A stretch of 64,000 nt of DNA, taken from the NCBI GenBank assembly GCA_026168455.1, contig CM047431.1:6463943-6527942 (forward strand). Reading direction: 5' to 3'. Positions 57,160 to 64,000 of the stretch are shown here, one piece after another (within the stretch, counting starts at the first letter, position 1; each line of letters starts with the position of its first letter). The stretch is from Theocolax elegans (Eukaryota > Arthropoda > Insecta > Hymenoptera > Cerocephalidae). Both the position numbers and the translations under genes were made by a program. Below the pieces are notes generated by a model that had not been told where the DNA came from, searched no databases, and saw only the letters and a program-made list of their open reading frames with translations.

Positions 57160-57545
57160 AACCTTGTAAAGGATATTCGAAGAACTTCTGTATGAAAAAT
57201 TGTTTTCAGTTTAAAAAATTGACCTTCAAAAACTTGGAAAATTAAGAGCAAAATGGAGACTCTCAAAGTCATTCACTCACAAGCACACTTGAATGTTCCT
57301 CAAATAATCCACATTTCTCAAAAGTATTGTTTAAGTATTTAACATTAATTTGACCTTACTGAAACTTATTATAAAACATGAAATGCATTTGATGACTTTC
57401 AGAACTAACCTTCAGGTCAAGGTCAATTAGACAGTTGGGTAATCCCCTTGGATCTTGACAAAGTTAGTTAAAATTTTTTTGCGCGGGTTGCGTTATTTTG
57501 GTGATAAAATTATTTATATATTAAAATGGGTCACCCTGTATACAT
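57160..57545. mobile_element. Fragment with a GGGTCACCCTG-TA end
   Basis: Ends aaaatgggtcaccctgtata (57523-57542), the same type of TA-flanked CAGGGTG end as 16413 and 28129. It carries caaggtcaaggtcaatt-like motifs. The opposite end was not located. Confidence 0.45.
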
Positions 57546-57714
57546 ATAAGCATCCGCGCTTTAATACAGCACATTGTACAAGTGCCTGGGCATTGTTCCT
57601 GACATTGAGGATCACGTACATCTGGGATCATTGTTGAAGTGTCAGTCCGTGCTTAGTTGCGGCCTTCTTAAATCGATCTAGAGTTAAGCGTGCATACTGG
57701 GTACAAGGTTACGG

Positions 57715-57930
57715 ATGGCTTTTTTTATTATTTTAACGTCGCTCTTTTTATGCTCCCAAATCGGTGCTAATCAACGACGGAGGTCATATGATGTCTTTGT
57801 TAAGAAAGCACTTGATGAAAATACATTCCTTAGTGGTGCTTATATCAATCGGCCGGGGCCGGGAATCGAACTTGGGACCTCCAGATTACGAACCCAACGC
57901 CCTAATCGACTAAGCCATCGCAGGCCTTCT
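57715..57930 (-). mobile_element. tRNA-derived SINE, minus strand
   Basis: On the minus strand 57926-57848 folds partly like a tRNA. It has an A-box-like tggcttagtcgattagg, an anticodon loop TTCGTAA, and a perfect B box GTTCGATTCC. Stem mismatches (two in the T stem, some in the acceptor) exclude a working tRNA. A body of about 130 bp follows and ends in an A-rich tail (57735-57715 on this strand). Target duplications were not clear. The plus-strand frame at 57715-57957 is incidental. Confidence 0.7.
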
Positions 57931-58586
57931 TCTCTGTTCTTATTACGAATGACTTGAATTATTATTTAAATTCTCATTATTAATAGAATCAGGTGGATTG
58001 AGATTTAAATATTTGTAATTCGATTTATTCACAGTTCAATTATAACATCGCATCACATAAGGTAAAAAAGATTATTAAAGTTTGTTTTCCATATACACAA
58101 TGATTAAAAGACGATTCAATTTAGCCTCTTGTGTATTATAGCCCATAAACGACAATAAAATAATGCTATAAAACATAATAGTTTAATAAATAAATAAATA
58201 TTAACATCATAAATAAATTAATACTCAAAACAAAATTAAAGATAGTCTAAAATATAAAAGCAGACACTCGATATTACAGACGGTTGTTAAAGGAATTTTG
58301 AATTTACAAACGTTACCAACATAATATTGAGCAGTTTTCTTTCATATAATGATAAAGTAATATAAAATATTATTGAACATACAAGCGCCTTTAATAAATA
58401 TAATACTCAGATATTGTGATAAATGATCTGCGATAGAATTTACAATAAATAAACATCTTAGAATAGCAAATACAGTTAATAATGTGTTACTGTTTATAAG
58501 CCTCGTGAAATAGGAAAAGAAATAACTAGTAAATTAATATAAAGGCAATTATTAATGTAAATTCGGTGTCGACTCTACGCACCAAA
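57931..58586. other. AT-rich, no gene seen
   Basis: No open frame or shared repeat recognised. Confidence 0.55.
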
Positions 58587-59310
58587 TTTTCTTGATTTTG
58601 GTTTGATTAAATATCTTGGTTAGGTCAAAAGTTATTGCAAATATAATGCAAAAATGTTCCGTTTTCGTTATGCGCGCTCACTTTTTTGGTTGTAACTTTT
58701 GTTTAAATATAAATTTTTAAATTTTATAACTTGCTTTCGATAAAATAGTTATTATTCTAACATGCAAAAGAAAAAAGTTATTAAATGCATGTATTAAATG
58801 TTATTATAACTTGCAAAAAGCAATAAATTAAGTTAAAAATATGGAAACTAATTTGTTTATAACGTTATAAAATTGATTCCAATAATAATTACAACATAAC
58901 ACTGATGAAAGGAAAGCTTATGTCAAGGCAAATATTTCAACAAACCAAAATTGAGCATATTTGTCTTGACATAAGCTTTCCTTTCATCAGTGTTATGTTG
59001 TAATTATTATTGGAATCAATTTTATAACGTTATAAACAAATTAGTTTCCATATTTTTAACTTAATTTATTGCTTTTTGCAAGTTATAATAACATTTAATA
59101 CATGCATTTAATAACTTTTTTCTTTTGCATGTTAGAATAATAACTATTTTATCGAAAGCAAGTTATAAAATTCAAAAATTTGTATTTAAACAAAAGTTAC
59201 AACCAAAAAAGTGAGCGCGCATAACGAAAACGGAACATTTTTGCATTATATTTGCAATAACTTTTGACCTAATCAAGATATTTAATCAAATCAATATTCG
59301 AGAAAATTTG
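58587..59310. mobile_element. Near-perfect palindrome, about 0.72 kb
   Basis: Left arm (about 58587-58936) and right arm (about 58957-59310) are almost identical inverted copies, with a loop of about 20 bases at ttcaacaaaccaaaattgag. Outer ends: caaattttcttgatttt and attcgagaaaatttg. No open frame is present. It looks like a foldback MITE; the target duplication is unclear. Confidence 0.88.
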
Positions 59311-59601
59311 TATTAAAAATATCTTTGATTTTCTATAGTTAAAAGGTTTAAATTATTGTTAGAGTGGCTTGTAACGCGGTTTAAACAATTAATTTGTTAA
59401 TAACAATTTATCTACAACTTTTTCAGACTTCTACCCAAAAGATTCGGATTCAGCAGGCAAAAATGCTTCAAAAATATTTGGGTAGAGCCGTGGCATATGA
59501 AAAGGCGAAGAAACCATACCTGGAGCCTAGACTAGGATGATCGTGTCATATAATAATGATACACAATTTAAAGTGAAAATAGAATTATGGGAAAAAAGCC
59601 T

Positions 59602-59603
<2 letters not shown>
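59311..59603. other. Spacer, nothing recognised
   Basis: Unique sequence without a credible open frame. Confidence 0.45.

Positions 59604-59636
<33 letters not shown>
59604..59636. repeat. (AT)n microsatellite
   Basis: About 16 uninterrupted AT dinucleotides. Confidence 0.95.
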
Positions 59637-59637
<1 letters not shown>

Positions 59638-59721
59638 TTAAAATATCATATTAGTAAGTTTGGTATACACAAAAAGTGTGAAAACGTAATCATGTGCGAT
59701 CGTGAGTGCGTATATATATAT

Positions 59722-60183
59722 TGTAACAGGGTTGATTCTATACGTCAGGAGGATTTTAGTTATCCTGTGCATATCCTCAATGTACAGGAAATACTCTCGT
59801 TATCACGAACAGCTGCGCACCAAGCAACTCATCGGTCGACGGAATCGATCCTCGACACGATAAGAAGTAGCCTCAAGTTCCGTATGATGTCGCCTGCCCT
59901 GTGTACAGCGTGTGTACTTACCTGAGTACACACTCTCCTCGTACAATGAGTACTGTTCTTCGCCGATACCCGTGCTCGGCTACTCAAGTATGTGTCGTGC
60001 GAAGTGCAATGCACGACACCCGCGGGGCATGCTACGCGCCACACAATTGGTTATAATCAACAACACACAATGCCGTGAAAGGGTACAAATTGTCCGGTTG
60101 CTGGCTAGACTCGAAGTATCGCTAGTCCGTCAAAGATCTGTCAATCAGGACCTTGGTCAGGGTTAGGGTGGGGGTGTGTTACA
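59722..60183 (+). repeat. LTR-like block, TGTAACAGGGT type (copy 2)
   Basis: Begins TGTAACAGGGTTGATTC after an (AT)n run and may end at GGGTGTGTTACA (60183), which would give a TGTAACA/TGTTACA inverted end pair. It matches the block at 39763, including the cctcaatg-acag and gtgtacttacc landmarks. No flanking duplication is visible. The last 45 bp are repeated at 62357-62402 as part of the large duplication, so the right boundary is uncertain. Confidence 0.5.
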
Positions 60184-61787
60184 TTTGTAGTTATCTCTCT
60201 AGCATACCACTCTGTGTATCGCCGTTTATTTGAACTCGCAAAGCGATGGACAAACACATGGTTAGAACTAGGTATATACGGGGACGCGTCGGATGCCTAC
60301 TCGACCGCTAATAAAACTCCTTTGAAACCCAGTAAAACGTTGAACTATGGTTCTATTTGCGAATTCTCTTGTCATTTGTTCTTCCAACGTGTTGTAAACG
60401 TTCATATATTAAGAAAAACGCGCGTAAATACGTGACCAAAGGGAACGCAAAGGGATTTTCTCTTAACCGTGTTTTTTTCCAAATTTAAAAGCGTATAAAT
60501 ACGCGAACAATTACTCAATTAAACAATTAAAAATTTATAAAAACATTTACTGATAAGTGACTACAAACAGGACTGGTTAAATTCAGTATTAAAGTTAAAT
60601 AGCACATTTTCAGATCTTGAACTACCAGCAGTGCAATTAAATTTCATTTCCCACTAAAAAATCCCGAAAATAGCCTAAAAAACATGTGAGATACTAGACT
60701 GCTTTTATAATACAATTTTATAATGCAATTTTATATCAATTAAATTAAAGTCCTAGTATCACTTAAAATCATTTACAATAACATTGTAATATTACCGACT
60801 ATAACATAATGAACACTCATATCATAATTAGGAGACAATGTTGGTAAATAATTCGTGATACAATATTTACTAAAATAAAAAATCGTAAGAACAAAAAAGT
60901 GAAATTAAACTTATTTTAATTTATAATGTAGATAGGTTGATCACTCTCCATGTTCAATGTTTGATTTTTATTAATCGATCTGGCGGAGGCAATGGGAAAA
61001 AGAATCTTAACACAGGTTTTTTAGCAACGTTTTTTTGGCTTGGTCTGCCATCCTTTTCAGGCTGTTTATTAAAACATAACAATTTTAAAATACAGAAATT
61101 AAAAATTGCACACTGAAAACACCGCATTTAACCTTTAGAGGGCCGAGGTTTTGAAAAATTTGAAAATCGCATTTTTCTATAGGAATGTGGTGTGAGGTCC
61201 CAGAGTTAGAGCCAAACTAAGTTGCGATGTTGGTGAGACAGACCCCTTAAGCCTAGAGGTGTATTCTGGTCCGGTACGGTAAGGCCAAATGTTGAAATTT
61301 TCAAAATTTCAGAAAAACGTTAAACTGCACAATTTATTTTACTTTCAGCTGTATTTAGGTTTTATCTGGTCGTTCTATATCAATATTACTTAAAAATTTT
61401 ACAAAGAGCGTATCAACCGGCGATATCTGAGTTTCTTTATTCTTTACAGTTGAAAACTACACAACACAGACACATACATACACACACACATGGAATCAGG
61501 AGTTCGCGACGTCCACGTCGTTGATTCTGGGTAAAGCCAAGAGCAAGCATGTTTACTAATTTTTTCCCTCAAACATTCCTTTCGGGTTATTGCTAAACAT
61601 AATTTTCAAACGACATGGACATTTTGCAAATTTGACCTTTAAGTAACCTTGACCCTGAGGTCATGAGGTCAATACGACTTCAGATTCGGATTCAGCGACC
61701 CCAAAAACATGAGCATTCTGAATGAAAAATTGTAACTAGTGACTTCTGAAACTCCTACACATAATTTCCAAGTAGGATTGCCATCGA
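60137..61787. repeat. Direct duplication, copy A (copy B at 62356-64000)
   Basis: From caatcaggaccttggtcagg onwards, about 1.65 kb recurs at 62356, differing mainly by single-base and homopolymer-length changes. It contains a 62- to 73-codon frame (60214-60435; 62461-62649) with no recognised domain, the start of a TTAA MITE, and a caaggtca-type block. Confidence 0.93.
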
Positions 61788-61976
61788 AACTAGAAATGTC
61801 TTGGAAACTTAGCCATATTGCATCCCCCATTTTGAATTTAAATTTTTTTGTTGCAGAATAATGTTTGGAGACTTCGTTAACCCTCACACCTGAATTGATT
61901 TATTAAAATGAAAAAAATTGAGTACTTGTGAAAAAAAAATGTTGACGCCTCTAGGCTCCGGCCCTCTGAAGATTAA
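61128..61976. mobile_element. TTAA-flanked element, ends CCTTTAGAGGGCCG
   Basis: TTAA-CCTTTAGAGGGCCGAGG at 61128 and CCGGCCCTCTGAAGA-TTAA ending at 61976 are imperfect inverted ends. They belong to the family of 33131-33371 but enclose about 840 bp. The interior has the accttgaccctgaggtcat motif. A second copy starts at 63341 and runs off the window. Confidence 0.72.
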
Positions 61977-62153
61977 AGTACTTTTAATCAGATTAAACCG
62001 ATATGTCTAGTGGTTGTATGTACATAAGCAATTTTGTATACAATAACGTAATATATATATATATCTCTATAATATATGAATATATCGCCGCCGCCGCCGC
62101 GAACGCCGCCGCCGTGTCTGAGAATCCAGAATTCAACATATATATATATATAT
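61977..62153. repeat. Microsatellites (TA)n and (GCC)n
   Basis: tatatatatatat (62050-62062), a cgccgccgccgccgcg tract (62085-62120) and a further (TA)n run directly before the MITE fragment. Confidence 0.85.
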
Positions 62154-62358
62154 GGGGTATTCCACGTGAAGTGGTCCGATCAAATTTTAAAATGCCCCAA
62201 ATTTTGGGTACACATTGCAACTGTTTTCAGAATACAGAAACAAATTTTTAGGTACTGGATTTTATTAGTTCAAAAGTTATTCTAACCTCAAAAAGTGAAC
62301 TTTTTCCAGTTTTTTCAACACCAGCTGGGTTCATCGCTATTTAACTCAAAATCTATCA
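62154..62358. mobile_element. Truncated GGGGTATTCCACGTG palindromic MITE
   Basis: Matches the first 200 bp of the element at 16451 (gtgaagtggtccgatcaaat through aactcaaaatctatcaa), then switches abruptly to copy B of the large duplication. The flank is (TA)n. Confidence 0.88.
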
Positions 62359-64000
62359 ATCAGGACCTTGGTCAGGGTTAGGGTGGGGGTGTGTTACATT
62401 TGTAGTTATCTCTCTAGCATACCACTCTGTGTATCGCCGTTTATTTGAACTCGCAAAGCGATGGACAAACACATGGTTAGACTAGGTATATACGGGGACG
62501 CGTCGGATGCCTACTCGACCGCTAATAAAACTCCTTTGAAACCCAGTAAAACGTTGAACTATGGTTCTATTTGCGAATTCTCTTGTCATTTGTTCTTCCA
62601 ACGTGTTGTAAACGTTCATATATTAAGAAAAACGCGCGTAAATACGTGACCAAAGGGAACGCAAAGGGATTTTCTCTTAACCGTGTTTTTTTCCAAATTT
62701 AAAAGCGTATAAATACGCGAAACAATTACTCAATTAAACAATTAAAAATTTATAAAAACATTTACTGATAAGTGACTACAAACAGGACTGGTTAAATTCA
62801 GTATTAAAGTTAAATAGCACATTTTCAGATCTTGAACTACCAGCAGTGCAATTAAATTTCATTTCCCACTAAAAATCCCGAAAATAGCCTAAAAAACATG
62901 TGAGATACTAGACTGCTTTTATAATACAATTTTATAATGCAATTTTATATCAATTAAATTAAAGTCCTAGTATCACTTAAAATCATTTACAATAACATTG
63001 TAATATTACCGACTATAACATAATGAACACTCATATCATAATTAGGAGACAATGTTGGTAAATAATTCGTGATACAATATTTACTAAAATAAAAAATCGT
63101 AAGAACAAAAAAGTGAAATTAAACTTATTTTAATTTATAATGTAGATAGGTTGATCACTCTCCATGTTCAATGTTTGATTTTTATTAATCGATCTGGCGG
63201 AGGCAATGGGAAAAGAATCTTAACACAGGTTTTTTAGCAACGTTTTTTTGGCTTGGTCTGCCATCCTTTTCAGGCTGTTTATTAAAACATAACAATTTTA
63301 AAATACAGAAATTAAAAATTGCACACTGAAAACACCGCATTTAACCTTTAGAGGGCCGAGGTTTTGAAAAATTTGAAAATCGCATTTTTTCTATAGGAAT
63401 GTGGTGTGAGGTCCCAGAGTTAGAGCCAAACTAAGTTGCGATGTTGGTGAGACAGACCCCTTAAGCCTAGAGGTGTATTCTGGTCCGGTACGGTAAGGCC
63501 AAATGTTGAAATTTTCAAAATTTCAGAAAAACGTTAAACTGCACAATTTATTTTACTTTCAGCTGTATTTAGGTTTTATCTGGTCGTTCTATATCAATAT
63601 TACTTAAAATTTTACAAAGAGCGTATCAACCGGCGATATCTGAGTTTCTTTATTCTTTACAGTTGAAAACTACACAACACAGACACATACATACACACAC
63701 ACATGGAATCAGGAGTTCGCGACGTCCACGTCGTTGATTCTGGGTAAAGCCAAGAGCAAGCATGTTTACTAATTTTTTCCCTCAAACATTCCTTTCGGGT
63801 TATTGCTAAACATAATTTTCAAACGACATGGACATTTTGCAAATTTGACCTTTAAGTAACCTTGACCCTGAGGTCATGAGGTCAATACGACTTCAGATTC
63901 GGATTCAGCGACCCCAAAAACATGAGCATTCTGAATGAAAAATTGTAACTAGTGACTTCTGAAACTCCTACACATAATTTCCAAGTAGGATTGCCATCGA
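62356..64000. repeat. Direct duplication, copy B, runs off the window
   Basis: Same content as 60137-61787. The breakpoint with the MITE at 62357 is at a short shared atcaatcagg/atctatcaatcagg stretch. Its true end lies beyond position 64000. Confidence 0.92.

Noticed and set aside
57848..57926. Functional tRNA gene with anticodon CGT
   Set aside because: Mismatches in the T and acceptor stems and the attached SINE body with an A-rich tail point to a tRNA-derived SINE.

Overview
The window is a patch of repeat-rich, AT-rich insect DNA, most likely from a hymenopteran. That assignment is an inference from the element families present; no host gene with intact exons was found to confirm it. 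Almost everything recognisable is a mobile element, a fragment of one, or a tandem repeat. Single-base indels between duplicated blocks suggest a long-read assembly with imperfect polishing.

Positions 1-8587 hold one Ty3/gypsy LTR retrotransposon on the minus strand. It has a 5' LTR (7080-8587), a leader, gag (to 4640), a -1 frameshift signal (4658-4664 plus a hairpin) and pol (protease, RT, RNase H, integrase). The end of pol is duplicated in tandem (355-2577) and the 3' LTR lies outside the window. From 8588 to 13556 there is a long-inverted-repeat element whose interior is a minisatellite of about 95 bp, plus a second, expanded copy of that interior. A decayed envelope-like fragment and a small accessory ORF follow (13556-15600).

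Positions 16413-27335 form the most striking structure: a TA-flanked inverted-repeat element of about 10.9 kb. Its arms of about 1.4 kb enclose several kilobases of a nearly perfect 33-bp satellite (three 11-bp subunits). A palindromic MITE and a 5S-rRNA-derived SINE are nested in its left arm. Positions 27336-34380 carry decayed fragments: a non-LTR RT, the GIY-YIG end of a Penelope-like element, a solo LTR with target-site duplication, and several inverted-repeat elements. Positions 34389-39179 are a TTAA-flanked (piggyBac-type ends) inverted-repeat element containing a 1658-bp tandem duplication.

Positions 39763-55230 are a graveyard of LTR fragments, non-LTR ORF1/ORF2 pieces, degenerate telomere-like repeats, and two further degenerate gypsy copies (one split by a TTAA palindrome, one with an internal deletion). 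A complete solo LTR with its 4-bp duplication also lies here. Positions 55680-64000 contain a second 5S-derived SINE, a tRNA-derived SINE, a palindrome of about 0.7 kb, another LTR-like end, and a direct duplication of about 1.65 kb that runs off the right edge.

Only gag and pol of the first gypsy element look capable of encoding proteins. The very long open frames over 19084-23113 are a by-product of a satellite whose period is a multiple of three.
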